From contig JASBNA010000006.1 in the NCBI GenBank assembly GCA_038087015.1, positions 1,178,001 to 1,242,000 of the forward strand: 64,000 bases of DNA. Reading direction: 5' to 3'. This document shows, in pieces, positions 51,255 to 63,508 of this stretch (positions within the stretch are counted from its first letter, which is position 1; each line of letters starts with the position of its first letter). The position numbers and the translations under genes were made by a program. The notes beneath the pieces were generated by a model that was given only the letters and a program-made list of their open reading frames with translations, did no database searches and was not told the DNA's origin. The DNA is from Cerrena zonata (lineage: Eukaryota > Basidiomycota > Agaricomycetes > Polyporales > Cerrenaceae).

Positions 51255-54047
51255 ATGTCAAAGACGTACGCGAATGTCATGCAAGCAGACTCAGATACTC
51301 GCCGTCACGAAAGCGACGATGAGAATGACTCGCTCTTTGGATCGCCTCCTCCCTCACCGGGTAGAATGGGTAGAAGCAGATCTCCCTCTCCATTAGCTTT
51401 CCCTAGCGGTAGCAGTGGTTCGAACTCTGCACAAAACGTGGGGACCCTTGCACTTCCTGGTTCCCATCTTTTTTCTGAACTGCCATCAGCGTATAAGCCA
51501 TTGCCTACTGTGACGCCGACACCAGTGTTGCAGCAGCAGAGACAGAGTCAACAACCATCTGTTAGGAATGCTACTGATGCACGATCGGGCTTAGCTTCAA
51601 CCTCACGGGTGGCGACACCCATTCCTCCACCGGCGTCGCGTGCGGCTGCAAAACCTCGCAAGTCATCGAAGAAAGCACGAACTAGTTCGACACCGCGCCC
51701 TACACCGCCTCCAATACCTCTTCCGAATCCTTCAGACCCGCCACCGTCCAATTTTTTACGAAATCAGCAGGCGCTTCTGGGACTGGCTGGTCTGGTGAGC
51801 GGTGTGAGACCTGCCAACTTAGCTTTACAAAATACCCGAGGATCAACTGCGACCAACCCGATCGTAGTTGAAGACGAAGATGATAGACCCACGATTGGGC
51901 GCCACCCGCCTGCAAGTGCCCATGGTGTACCTTCAGCAGTCAACCTACCTGTGCCGTCCAGCGATGCTATTCTACAAACGCTCATCAACCAAAAGAACGT
52001 TTTCCCAGTAGTGGATGCCTTGCTTCGTCTAGCTTCGAACGGACATCAAGCTTTCCAGTCTCAGTCTCAGCCCCAGTACTCAGCTTTTCGCCGGCAGCCT
52101 GCCGTTCCTCCGCCGGCCAAGAAGCGAAAACTTTCCTCTGTTCCTGCAGGCGCCAGTGACTGGGACGTACCATATCCTTTCCTAGAAGGTCAAGGGCCGG
52201 CTGATTATCGTAATAATTGGGAACGTCAACGGAGTCGTCAGCTTCTCGTGGATCTCATTGGTTTGGTGAAGAATGCAGCACGGAAAGCCGCTGCGAAAAA
52301 CTACTACCAGTCGTTAACGATGCAGCAGCAGCAGATGCTTTGGGAGCAGAAATATGGAACACGGTTGGGCTCTCAATCGCACGCACAACCGAAAGTGTTC
52401 GGTCATTATCGACCCGAGACATTGCATTATGGACTACCACCTGGTCAGGCTCCTCAACTTCCTCCGGGGTTTGTTGGTTATCCTGGCACACCAGTGAACC
52501 CTATCGCTGTTGACCTCCAAAATTCTGATGCGGGTCCCAGTGACAATACTATTCCTCAATCATCGAGCGACGTCCCGCCGATGGATTCACTCCTACCGCC
52601 CATAACTTCGAACTCTGATCACGCTTCAACACTCTCGCTTCATCTTGACACGACACCCACGACCCAAACGACTAATAATACAACTTCCGAATTCCCCCAT
52701 TTGCCTATTTCAGATCCTACATCTACATTCAACGAACCTTCTTCTAATGACCTCGATGACTTCCTTACTCTTTTCAACAATATGCCCCAAGAAGAACTAG
52801 AACAAATATTCTCGATGCCTGCTATGGACTTTTCCGGTGCCGAAGGTTTGGTCGGCTCCAGCGATCTTAACGAGTTCGCCAGTTTCGAAAGTCTCATCAG
52901 CGAACTGGGTGCTTTGAATGGTAACCTCGGAAACGCGATGGAGGTTGACAAGAACCCAACATCGGCTGGCTCAACTTCTCAAGCTTCGGGAAGTTCGAAC
53001 GCAGAATCACAAGTAGCCGTTGATCCCTCGGTGTACACGATGGATCCCTCCTTACTTGCTATCGATCCAGCACTTGTCGCACTTTCGTTCCCTTCCATTC
53101 CTCGATCTGATACAGCCTCTGCATCCATGTCTTCACAACCACCTGTAGAACACCGACACCCTCAACTATCGATTCAACCAAACTCAAGTATCAGCACCAC
53201 GTTAAATACAGGTGCTCCTCCTACACCTACGCTAATTGGCTCGCCCCTGTCTCCTCGCGCGTTGTCGGAAACTGATCATGGGCCTCAAACACCAAACTGG
53301 GATACCATGTTCGGCGAGGATGTAGAGATTATTAATGGGGATGAGGGCGACGAACAGAGGTCATCTGCAAGGGGTGGTAGTGTAACAGGAGAAGGGAAGG
53401 CTGGAAACGGGACGAGTGTGGAAGGAGGAAGGGGAGCGAGTGAGAAGGCGGGAAGCGGGACAGGTGCGTTGTTTATGCCTCAGAATTTGAGGAAAGGCGT
53501 ATTGATGAAGCGGGTCCGCTTCGCAGGCTCGGTGGATGTGGATATGAATATGCAGATCAGTACGAGCCAGGATAAGGGGAAGGGGAAGGAAGTGATTCGG
53601 GAATCTGGGACGACTATGCAAGGCCTCCTGAGTGGACAAAATGCATGCACCCAAACTCGAATATCACCGGTGCCGCGTGCATCTCAATCGCCGGCACCCT
53701 CCAGACAATCAAGTACACCTACTGCGATACCACTCTTCACTGCATCACAACCATCTACATCTTCTCAGGCACCTCCTGAACCTACGCCTACATCTTCCGC
53801 TAACCCATACAATCCTTACGGCAACTCACTCTACTCGCTTGCACACTTAACTTCATTAGCCGCACAAACCCGCGCCAAGACCAAAAACAAAGACGAGATC
53901 CTCAAACGTGCGAGAGCGATGAAGGCTCAGCTGGTTGAGGAGATACAGAGAGCAAAGGTTGAACTGTGGGAGATGACGATGGAGGCGGGATGCTTGAGTT
54001 TGTTGGCGAAGGAGAAGAGCTTAGATCCTTCGGGGGGAGGGAGTTAG
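51255..54047 (+). CDS. Intronless 930-residue disordered protein, unknown function
   Basis: One uninterrupted frame from the first ATG (MSKTYANVMQADSD) to TAG at 54045, in a region where almost every other gene is split. Most of it is low-complexity (Pro/Ser/Thr/Gln). Three parts look ordered or functional: a helical block near residues 295-380 beginning DWDVPYPFLEGQG and containing NNWERQRSRQLLVDLIGLV; an acidic, hydrophobic stretch near 495-550 (DLDDFLTLFNNMPQEELEQI) like an activation domain; and a C-terminal helix with RARAMKAQLVEEIQRAKVEL that predicts a coiled coil. A PAKKRKLS cluster could be a nuclear signal. I do not recognise a family. A transcriptional co-regulator would fit, but this is inference. 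Confidence 0.8.
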   Translation: MSKTYANVMQADSDTRRHESDDENDSLFGSPPPSPGRMGRSRSPSPLAFPSGSSGSNSAQNVGTLALPGSHLFSELPSAYKPLPTVTPTPVLQQQRQSQQPSVRNATDARSGLASTSRVATPIPPPASRAAAKPRKSSKKARTSSTPRPTPPPIPLPNPSDPPPSNFLRNQQALLGLAGLVSGVRPANLALQNTRGSTATNPIVVEDEDDRPTIGRHPPASAHGVPSAVNLPVPSSDAILQTLINQKNVFPVVDALLRLASNGHQAFQSQSQPQYSAFRRQPAVPPPAKKRKLSSVPAGASDWDVPYPFLEGQGPADYRNNWERQRSRQLLVDLIGLVKNAARKAAAKNYYQSLTMQQQQMLWEQKYGTRLGSQSHAQPKVFGHYRPETLHYGLPPGQAPQLPPGFVGYPGTPVNPIAVDLQNSDAGPSDNTIPQSSSDVPPMDSLLPPITSNSDHASTLSLHLDTTPTTQTTNNTTSEFPHLPISDPTSTFNEPSSNDLDDFLTLFNNMPQEELEQIFSMPAMDFSGAEGLVGSSDLNEFASFESLISELGALNGNLGNAMEVDKNPTSAGSTSQASGSSNAESQVAVDPSVYTMDPSLLAIDPALVALSFPSIPRSDTASASMSSQPPVEHRHPQLSIQPNSSISTTLNTGAPPTPTLIGSPLSPRALSETDHGPQTPNWDTMFGEDVEIINGDEGDEQRSSARGGSVTGEGKAGNGTSVEGGRGASEKAGSGTGALFMPQNLRKGVLMKRVRFAGSVDVDMNMQISTSQDKGKGKEVIRESGTTMQGLLSGQNACTQTRISPVPRASQSPAPSRQSSTPTAIPLFTASQPSTSSQAPPEPTPTSSANPYNPYGNSLYSLAHLTSLAAQTRAKTKNKDEILKRARAMKAQLVEEIQRAKVELWEMTMEAGCLSLLAKEKSLDPSGGGS

Positions 54048-54391
54048 TCGAGATGATTACTGACGGTATCGTTGAACTGAATGCTATACTTTCATCGCTC
54101 TGACTTGTCTTTGTGTGACATAGCCACGAGTAAGATTGTTTGGTCAAGGTATGCGTCAACACGACAACGGATCCGTCTCGTTTTGTTCTCCTCCGTTCTC
54201 GATCCCACAATGGCGTAGCCAAGGTCAATACGCCACTTGAGAAATGTTAATCATTTGACAAGTCATGACGACAATTGCCAAATGGGGCTGGTTACTTATT
54301 GTTGTGCGGTTTTGCATAAGTACTCGTGAATATCCTGTTTCGCCCCCCATCACCCTCAAACTTCACTCTGCTGTCAACTGCCACTCATTAA

Positions 54392-55685
54392 ATGTCGAAC
54401 TCAACCATCGTAACGAAGTTCGGTGTCGAGTTACCCTTGTTGAACGATCTTATGCTGCCGGTTGATTCCTTGTCGAAGGAACTGCTAGCCAAGATTGATG
54501 GACTTCTCAACGCCGATTGGCACGAGTACGAGAGATGGAAGACGAGAAATTCGCTGAGTCGCACGGACGCAGTCTTTTTCGTCTATTCCGATACACCTAC
54601 GGAGTTACTTTCCGCTCAAAAACACCTGGATATCCTGTCTACGGCGTACATTGTCTCACTCGGCCCCAGGCCGTCTTCTGGCGAGGACAAGCTTATCACC
54701 GCCAACACGAAGAACCACCTATTTTCCCAGATCAATCCACGCAGTAGAACCAGTAGGGTAACATTGATCCACATGCTGAAGGATGATAACACTTTCTGCC
54801 CTGCTTGGTTCTCTTGTTGGTTTCGTTTGTCCGCTTGTACACTAAACAAAATTAACATTCGTGGTGGTCAACTCTGCCCACCCTCCACTCCATCCTTCCT
54901 CCAGTGCTGGCTTTCCTTTCTCCAGCACTGGACTCCTTTCCTCCCGCATTGGCTCCTAGATCCATCGCTCCTGACTCCATCACTCCTTTCATCGAGATTA
55001 ACAGTCCTACACCTCGAAAACCTAACCATTCCGGTCGATGCATACCCAAATGGAGCCGTCACTCATCTTCACGAACTAGTCAAGCTGCAGTTAAACCATC
55101 TTGACGCAACTACTACACGACGAATCATCAATGAGGTCGGTGGCCTTCCTAAACTATCCGTACTTCAAGCCATCGTAGAGCCTTGGTCTTTGAAAGATGC
55201 TCTCGAATGTTTTCCCCGTCCTTCTTAACTCCGAAGAATCATGGAGGGTGTTGGATGAACTTACCCTTTGTATTCTTGGTCAAGTTACAGAAACAGACGA
55301 CACCTCCACGATCGAATGGCGCTTACCCAGCAATGTCACTACTCTGGAAATCGCGATGGAGTCCCATGCATTGGCGGAACTACGAAAACCTCACGTGCCA
55401 GAAGCACTCTCATCTGGTTTAAACCATGTTGAAATTTATCCTTTCGCCGATGACCTCAGCGACGACAACGATCTCCGCAGGCCTCTTCTTGAAAAGTCTG
55501 ACGATAGCAACAGATCAAGACCAGTGGGATTTATCTTCACTACTCTAGGTTCCCAGGTGGACGATGAATCTCACAGAGTGATTGAAGCCATAGCTCAACG
55601 GGTGAATCAGGATCATGGCGAGATAACTGTGGTGCGTCGTAGAAAGAGCGAAATCGAGATGTGGGTACGGGAGAGGCACTTCTGA
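54392..55685 (+). CDS. Orphan-family protein, copy 2, one frame break
   Basis: The frame from ATG 54392 stops at TAA 55226-55228, but the family sequence continues at once in the next frame to TGA at 55683. Removing one base in the TTTTCCCC run (55210-55217) would restore a single frame of about 430 residues that aligns throughout with the protein at 32645-33859: VFFVYSDTPTELL against VFFIYADNPTSLF, and MESHALAEL against IESQALIQL. This copy also has an extra 30-odd-residue insertion around 54890-54990 made of short imperfect repeats (FLQCWL, FLQHWT, FLPHWL). Domain and function unknown. It could be a recent pseudogene, but the intact tail and the similar breaks in housekeeping genes make an indel error more likely. 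Confidence 0.72.
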
Positions 55686-55903
55686 CATTTTGTTCAAGTA
55701 CGTCCCTTGTGAAATGTTGTTACATATATACTACAATTGGTACCATTTGTACTCTAGAGAGCCAATGAGAAGGAGTTTTCATACAAACGTGCTATGTCAG
55801 TCGATATATCCCGAACTTCAGAGGTTCGAATGTTTCCACCTAGTCGGAGTTGATAATATTACATTGGAAGTCAACTTCGCCGCCTCAGCCAAATACCATT
55901 TCC

Positions 55904-56928
55904 TTACCACGGCCCAACGGATACACAGGCGGAAACTTCTGCCTCCTGATACAACATTCGCAGATTTTCTACTATCTTCCTGGTGAAACGGCGAGTTCCT
56001 ACCCAAATACGACCACGTATTCCATTACGATTAGTCTCACTGGGAGGGACAATCAAAGGGTGGATTACCAGAGGGACAGTAAGAGAGGGCTCTGGTGAAG
56101 AAGGTGGCGTCGTATTGGTGGTGAGTCGGCGGTGGCCAGACCCTAGATCGTTTGTGATATCTCCTACCGAAGGTGGGAGTGTATTTGTATTCGTTTGGCC
56201 CAATGTCGACGCCAGATTGTCGTCGTTGGAAGGGCGTGCGTTCCCGGGCGCGCTATCATCACTCTGCGGGGACGAGTCGAGACCGTCAAAATCCCAAAGT
56301 GACGTACTATCCGCAAGCCCATCGAGAGAGGATTCATGAGAAGTTAGTGGTGGTGTTTCTGAGATTTGATCAAACATCTCTCGTAAAGAAGGCGGAGGTC
56401 TCGCAGACTTTTTGTAGGCACCACGGATGGTCATCTGTACTTTTATAAGATCCTGTAACAAGCTCCTCGTTTGCTCCCGTCATGCTGTAAGTGATTACAA
56501 CATCAGAGACATTCTATAACGATTATATGCAAATTATAAAACGTACTGGCGTAGAACATCGTCCGGGACTTCCATGAAGCTTTTCCCGTGTACACTATTA
56601 CGACAGATCCAAGAGCTAGTAGCCTGGGGATTTGATAATACGATGTAAGTTCGAGCATATGCTGCGAGAGCTTCTGGTAACAGGTTCCTGATGTCTCGCT
56701 TAGATGACTGGTCAATACCGTATAGTTGACCAGGGACATGGAAACACTTACGGATGACAGTGGCTTGGGTGAAGCCAGAAAAATAGACATCACCATAGAT
56801 CGACGGCGCGAATAACGACTTGAAGACCATGGATCATGGTGTTGGGAGCCCGGACTAGCGTGCAATGAGCTCTCAGTCGTCAATAACCATAAGATCACAG
56901 GAGAGATTATATTGAGTATGGTATCCAT
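55904..56928 (-). CDS. Uncertain minus-strand gene, model incomplete
   Basis: Two neighbouring minus-strand frames look coding: 56830-56534 (DVYFSGFTQATVIRKCFHVP ... DIRNLLPEALAAYARTYIV) and 56461-55904 (DLIKVQMTIRGAYKKSARPP followed by a Ser/Pro/Asp-rich tail). A hydrophobic start at 56928 (MDTILNIISPVILWLLTTES) resembles a signal peptide but lies in a third frame. I could not join them with consensus splice sites; a GTTTTA donor near 56540 would be needed. No family recognised. The model may be wrong in its exons or hold further single-base breaks. Confidence 0.35.
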
Positions 56929-57663
56929 GCTCAGTATTCCTCTGCGGAGATCTACCGCCCAGTTGTTTAAGGGAAAGAGTGGGGGGAATCCTGGGGTATC
57001 ATCTCATGTTCAAATATGAGTACCGGGATAAGATTCTCATTAGTCAAAACGAGTCTTCCAAGTGACATTTGGGTGAATAAACTAGGTATACTTGACTGTG
57101 CTTTGAGATACCTGTTACCATTCAGGCTTTGGGGCTGCAACGTGGAAGATATTTGAACCTCACCTGGGTGCCTCGTGCGAAGAGAACCACAATCAAGGTA
57201 TCCGAGATGTCTCTTTTCATGCAAATAACAATGAATGGATCTGCAAGGTCAGTAGAGAATAAGGTTTATTTTAGAACCAACCGGGTTACAATGCATTTTG
57301 GCTACTGATAAAGAATGTCAATAGACTAATATGGTCGTAAGTTTCGTACTTACCTACAAGCATCCAGCAGGGAAAACACGTACCTTATATGATGTACAAA
57401 TGGACAAAGACTACGGGTTACTCTATACGCCATACCTACCAGTGTAATCGTAAGGTCGGACATGGTACTCTGGCATGCCACAAGAATGAGGCCGATCCCT
57501 GAATCTGAGACAGAACAAGCCGGCCCTAAATCAATTTTAGCGATCAAAATCCCTTGAATCATACTCAGTTCTTATGTTGCACACATCTCACGAAAAGGAC
57601 CCTTCTCGAAACCAAACTAATGTTCTAATATTAGTCGATAAAGTAACGAATTCGATCGTCAAT
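56929..57663. other. Region without a supported gene
   Basis: Minus-strand frames at 57562-57350 and 57224-56967 are short and do not join into a recognisable protein. They may belong to the uncertain gene to the left. Nothing firm is seen. Confidence 0.4.
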
Positions 57664-59092
57664 ATGAACTTTTCATATGCTCCCGATTTTGTCGTGAGTC
57701 GTACAGAGTTCCGCTAACCGATATCCTACAGTTTTGGAACCTGCTTACTCAATAGATAAAAAAGAAGAGGAAACGGTCAAAACAACCTGTCGATCCATGC
57801 TTAGGCTACTACCTGTCTTCGCCATCTATCGCGGCTTACCCATCTCCGCGACCTATACCACATGAGGCTCTAGGATTATTACCAGAAGAGAACACTATAA
57901 ATCTGGACCTCCCGCACGAGCCAATTCCACTGGTGCTGGTGACTCCGGGAGAACAAGCGGTGGCTCGTACAACGAACGTACAACCCGAATGTCAGATTAC
58001 CGTCGAAGACTTCCTCAAATGGTCTGCTAAGACTCCTTCGAGAACATACAAAAAGAGAAAGAGGAAGCTCAAAGTCGTCGATATATGCGCACCATATAAC
58101 ACCTCCATCCACGATCTTTCTTCATCGGACCGTAATGGCAGCTCCGAAGACGAACTCCGTCCAACAAAACGGCATAATATCCGTCGTATCAACTCGGAGG
58201 ATACCGAGGGATCAGCATACACACCTAGTGTACATCCTAGTGCTTGCGAAGAGGCTAGCAGCCCTTCTCCGAAGAAACGTAAACGTTATCGAAAGGCGAA
58301 GAAAGTAAAACCCTCTATGGATCGACTACGTGCAGCTGCTTTACGATCGCATGTCAACCTTCCTGATAACCCTAATGACGCGCGTATGCCTGGACTACGA
58401 CCTCTTGATCTCGAGCCAATGTCACCTTGTTTGGCTTGCTCTCCTGAACACAAAAAATGGCGTTATGTGGACCCTCGGAAGACCCCTAGATACCCTGACG
58501 TTCTTAGCGCTACTAGCTATCCTCGAAATTGCCCTGATTCACCCTCTGCAAGGAAGGAGTTTAAATGCATTTCCTATTGGACCCCACAGATTGTTCCTAC
58601 CATCTCCGATCGTGCGACTCCAGAGCTTTCGAAGTCTAGGACAGCCAAGAAACGAGGACGTACCCACATCGAACCACCCTCCTATGATACTCGCTCCTCT
58701 ATGGCACCTCTCGCATTTGTATCTCTAGAAGAGCACGAAAAGCTCCTAATAGAGAGGTGACATTCAGCACGAGTGTTGGTTTTCATAATAACTCTGACCT
58801 CTTGGGCAGGAATCCGAATGCCGAAACGTTTAGAACTAATCCAGGTGCCGTAACAGAAATCCTGCCGTCCTTTATGATTCCTCGAAGGACACCTGACGGT
58901 CGACGCAACCTCTTTGATCAGTCAAACATCACCTCGAATACCCCAGAGCTCTTCGTTACCTCTCTTTCTCATGTCAGGGACCCGTTCAATACGCTACTGT
59001 CTCCTTTCTCTGATCAATCTCAGGAGACGGCGAGGATACAGCTTGAGAATCTTCTTCGGTCCAATGCGGACAACTCATCGATATATGACTAA
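57664..59092 (+). CDS. Basic, Ser/Pro-rich nuclear-type protein, unknown, one frame break
   Basis: A 30-base first exon (57664-57693, MNFSYAPDFV) and a GTGAGT-to-AATAG intron (57694-57755) lead to a long exon from 57756. The product has several basic clusters (KKKRKRSK, KKRKRYRKAKK) and Ser/Pro-rich stretches, so it is probably nuclear. No domain is recognised. The frame ends at TGA 58758-58760 after EEHEKLLIER, but a coding-like frame continues straight on (VTFSTSVGFHNNSDLL) for about 110 codons to TAA at 59090. One missing base near 58755 would join them. Alternatively the gene ends at 58760 and the rest is chance, but the composition of the second part argues against that. Confidence 0.6.
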
Positions 59093-59735
59093 AGTTGCTC
59101 CAATATTGCTGCGCATTTTCGTATATTGGGTGCAAACAGTCTCTTGACGGTATTTACAATCATTGTGACTTGTAGCTACCTAGAGGTAGAGATTTCGGCA
59201 TTATATGCTGATGATAAAGATAAACTTGTCAAACGTCAATCAATCATTATGTCTGTCACCAAAGTACAATGTTTGCGTCCAAGATACAAGATATGGATAT
59301 GTCATGTCATCCTCCGCAGTCCTCGTAGTATCATCTTTCGAGGATGGGGATTGTATGAAATTGTTGCTGGTAACCCGGGAAGGCTGAGATCATGCACATA
59401 GGCTCTCCTGTTCCTCTGAATTATGTTTCTGAATCCAAACATTCATACGACCCGAAAGAGGGATGCTATGTTCCGTATACAGCAGTCGAATTGAATCCTA
59501 TGACGCCCGGTTTGTCGGCAACATCTTTGGTGGCACTACATCACACACAACCTGTCTCCGACGTCCATCATCCCTTCAGCGCAGAAACAGCTTGTCGCTA
59601 TCGTTGAATCTCTATAAAGCCCCATCCGTCTCCTTGGTACCTCCGTAATCACATACCGAAGCAAGCAACTTCATTTTACTTTCTGTGTGCCCAGAAGACT
59701 ACCCCGCATATCACCGCAAATCTTGATCTTTAGCC
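59093..59735. other. Intergenic region upstream of the metacaspase
   Basis: No supported gene. It holds the promoter and leader of the metacaspase gene. Confidence 0.5.
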
Positions 59736-62367
59736 ATGTGGAACAATAACTCTGGATATCCTGGCAATGCTTACCGCGGTCCTGGAAGTTACGGACCTCC
59801 TGGTGGCCCTCCGGGAGGATTCAACACACCGTATGTGTTATAATTTATCGCGTTAGTGTGATATTAATAGTCACTGGCGTCATAGACCGAACTTCCCCAG
59901 CCCGTAAGTTTAAGTTTAAGGATACTCACAACCGCTATATCCGCTAAATGATCAATGTAGCTCTGGATATCCACCTCCTAATGGACCACCTCCTCCTGGA
60001 CCTCCCCCTCCACACACAGGTTATAGCCCTTCGTACGGACCACCTGCTGGGCCTCCCCCTGGTCCAGGCGGGTAAGCAATACCATTCCATGATGTTTATG
60101 CTGTCTCTGACTACACGCAGGTTTGGTGGACCTGGATTTAACCCCCCTCCCGGACCTCCTCCCTCTGCCCCAGGAGGGTATGGTTTCCCTGGAGCAGAGC
60201 ATCATCGCCATGGAGGCTATGCTCCGCCTCCTGGCCCCCCAAGCGGATATCCAGCACCGGGAGGCCCACCTCCGATTCCCTCTCGACCTGCGCCCCAAAA
60301 TACAAACTCGGGGGGATATGGGGGCTACCAACAACCAGGTGGGCATTACAAATGTTCAGGACTCTTGTCAATAGAATGATTGACCTGTATAATAGCCGCC
60401 ACGCCTATGCGGCCCCCCTCTCAGCAGCAACAATATGGTCCCGGATGGGAAGGAGCTAACCATCAAACGCAACATTCGTACTTCCAGTATTCACAATGTA
60501 CCGGAAAGCGAAAAGCCCTTTGTGTAAGTGATCTTGTTTGGTTCGATTTGCTTTGTTCAATAAACATTTGCAAATAGATCGGTATAAACTATTTCAAGCA
60601 ACAAGGGGAGTTGAAAGGTTGTATCAATGATGCAAGAAACGTACAGAACTTCCTACAAAGTGAGTATTCAGACGAGTATCATATTCATTCGATACTCAAC
60701 GTGTTATTTAGGGCAGTTCGGGTACCAAGAGAAAGACATCGTTTCTCTCACTGACGATGCGAGGAATCCCCGACAAATCCCTACTAGGCAGAACATTGTA
60801 AGCTCTCCTTCCCTCATCGATTGTTGAAATAGCGGCGTTTTGACTTTGTACTGACTAATCTGTCGATCGCAGATCCAAGCAATGCAATGGCTTGTGGCGG
60901 ATGCCCGACCAAATGACGCACTTTTCTTCCATTGTACGTAACCATGTGCCTTCTCTCCAAATCCACTAGTGCTGATCATTTTTCAGACTCTGGTCACGGA
61001 GGACAAACCAAGGATCTTGACGGTGATGAAGCAGATGGATTTGACGAAGTGATCTACCCTGTGGATTACAAGGCCAATGGGCATATTGTAGACGACGTAA
61101 GTCAATAAGGTTCAGTTCGTGTTCTTCCTATCTCATCCCATGACAGATGATGCACGATATTATGGTCAAGTCACTTCCTCCAGGTTGTCGTCTAACAGCT
61201 ATTTTCGATGTGCGTTCGGTCTTTTGATCATCTTTATCTTTCTCATCCTAATCACTTCACATTAGTCATGTCACTCTGGTTCTGCGCTAGGTTAGTCTAT
61301 GCCGAGTTTTCATTCCATCCATTCATTCCGGGCTCTGATCACGCCCAATCTTGTTCCTAGATTTGCCATACATCTATTCGACTGAGGGCAAGGTTAAAGA
61401 ACCTAATCTTGCTGCCGAGGCAGGCCAGGGATTGATGTCTGCTGTCACCTCGTATGCTCGTGGTGATATGGTTAGTTCCTATCATTCATATAGATTGTGT
61501 CGAGACTCAAACTCTGCCAACTCAACAGTCCGGCGTCTTCTCGTCTGTGTCTGGTCTCCTCAAAACCGCTTCAGGAAGCGGCCAAAAGGCCGAAAAGAAG
61601 GCAAGAGCAACTAAAACAAGCCCTGCCGATGTCGTATGTTGCTACTCCGATTTTTCTTTTTCTGTAGCTTTCACTAATATGACTTGTCCCAGATATCTTG
61701 GAGTGGATGCAAAGACTCGCAGACAAGTGCAGACGCATTCGAGGCTGGTCAAGCTACTGGTGCTATGAGTTTTGTACGTCCTTGTCCCTTTCGCACAGTC
61801 TCGGGGGCCGGTTACTCATTTTGATTTCGTTGTTTGAATAGGCCTTCATGACCTCACTCCGTACGTAACCATCCATCTTTTCCTAATCCGCCCAACGTAT
61901 CCCAGAAAGCTGCGATTCACGCCTACGAAATCTCTGATTGTGTGATACTGACGTTCTATCCCATAGGTGCAAATCCCCGACAAAGCTACCAACAGCTTCT
62001 CATCAGCTTGAGGTAAGAGATCATTCTTTGCCGTTCCTCTTTCGTCTTTCCGCTGCGTCTTTCCACCTCGGGCGTATTGTTCTATATGTATCGAGCCGAG
62101 CTCAGAACTCGCTTTAAACTTCTGAACCTGGCTCTTCTCGACTTCGGTGTTTGTGTCATTTGTATCTTGTGCGCTTACTTGTTTGAATGCCTGACACTGA
62201 CGCCATCGATTTGCACTCCACCTTTTAGGGAGATCCTCAAGAGCAAATATAGTCAGAAACCTCAGCTATCGAGCTCTCATCCGATAGTAAGTCATTTCAT
62301 GCAGAAAAACTTATGGAAAGCTGACGCCACCTTTTTCTAGGATACCTCACTACTTTTCATCTGCTAA
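59736..62367 (+). CDS. MCA1: Type I metacaspase
   Basis: About 18 exons on the plus strand from ATG 59736 to TAA 62365-62367, several of them very small (59886-59903 is 18 bases, 61842-61860 is 19). The N-terminal prodomain is repetitive Pro/Gly/Tyr ([16 protein letters not shown]), as in fungal type I metacaspases. The C14 peptidase domain follows: KALCIGINYF, the catalytic His in FFHYSGHGGQ (codon 60995-60997), [16 protein letters not shown], and the catalytic Cys in [12 protein letters not shown] (codon 61269-61271). The p10-like part ends in [14 protein letters not shown]. Metacaspases are calcium-dependent Arg/Lys-specific cysteine proteases linked to stress, protein quality control and cell death. 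All junctions I followed keep frame. Confidence 0.95.
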
Positions 62368-63508
62368 ATAAAGTTCTAAGGACATCGCGCCTTACAGCAT
62401 CGGACTTGACATACTTGACAGGTTATGGTAAATGTATTTATGTAACACGACTTCTTGATTGATGCTATGGATCCATCGAGTCATCGTATCCCTGATTGTT
62501 TACGGTCGGAGACTGGTGAAACTGGAAGATCCACACAACCTTTACTAGGTTTGATCCTATTCACAATTCCTTATCGAAAGTATGCCTAGGACAATCCTCC
62601 CCACCCGCGACCGCAACTTGAAACAAATCCTGCTGTGGAATCACTAGGTAATGCAAATCAGACAAATTTGTATCTATTTTTAAATTGTATAGAATGGCCT
62701 TAACTTATACACAATGTTCACAGGTATGTACGAATGGAGCCTCTGAACTGCCCTCTTCATTGTATACTTTTGATCGAGGGTACCCATATACCGTTAGTAT
62801 ACGCTATACGGACCGGATGTAAAAAAGGGACGAGATTGAAGCAGCTCTTTGGGCGGGCTTAGGTATCCTGAGAGCGGTATCGCGCAGACATTTGCAAACA
62901 ACTACGCGTGCGTATTATATCCAGGCTATACTGTGCCATATTCGCTGCTCAGTGTGTTCCAAAGTGGCATCTGGTTGCAGGACTCGTGACCACATAGCAA
63001 TGGGAGGAGTTTCTCTTGAAAGGAAATTTCGATTTGCGAGGGAGCGGGAGGGACCCACCGGCTCCGATAAGTATAACTCAAGGTTTGCATCATTGTTCCG
63101 GTACGGTCGCACCGTTCATGAAGTAGTGATGAACTATGTTTGTGATTCTCTTTCTCTTGTATCCTTCCTTCAGTTAAGATATTATAGATTCAGGTATACC
63201 TTCGAACAGGGCGCATGTTGGCAGGTACCGACCTTGGTTTTGTTATTGGCAAAGCTCAGAATTCAGGGAATGGCAAAGTACTTCGCTTACAACTCCTTTT
63301 GTGATGGCTCAATTCTTTATGCGCCCCCAACAAAGCTTGAGATACCCCGTGGGGAGAGACGGGGCATGTGCCAGATCCTTTCTATTCACGTCAAACGGTG
63401 ATCGGAGAAATTCCTACATAAACACTCTCTGCGTCTCATGGGCACGCTCCAGGCAGTCCTGTCTCTCCCCACCTTCCATACGTGTTCCCTAACTTCCTAG
63501 AAGTCATC
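62368..63508. other. Intergenic region between the metacaspase and the sugar transporter
   Basis: Short frames only, including one of 169 residues from 62892 with no exon-like or domain features. It probably carries the transporter promoter. Confidence 0.45.

Noticed and set aside
62892..63401. Plus-strand ORF of 169 codons before the sugar transporter
   Set aside because: It starts far from any coding context, has no domain and unlikely composition, and fits a chance frame.
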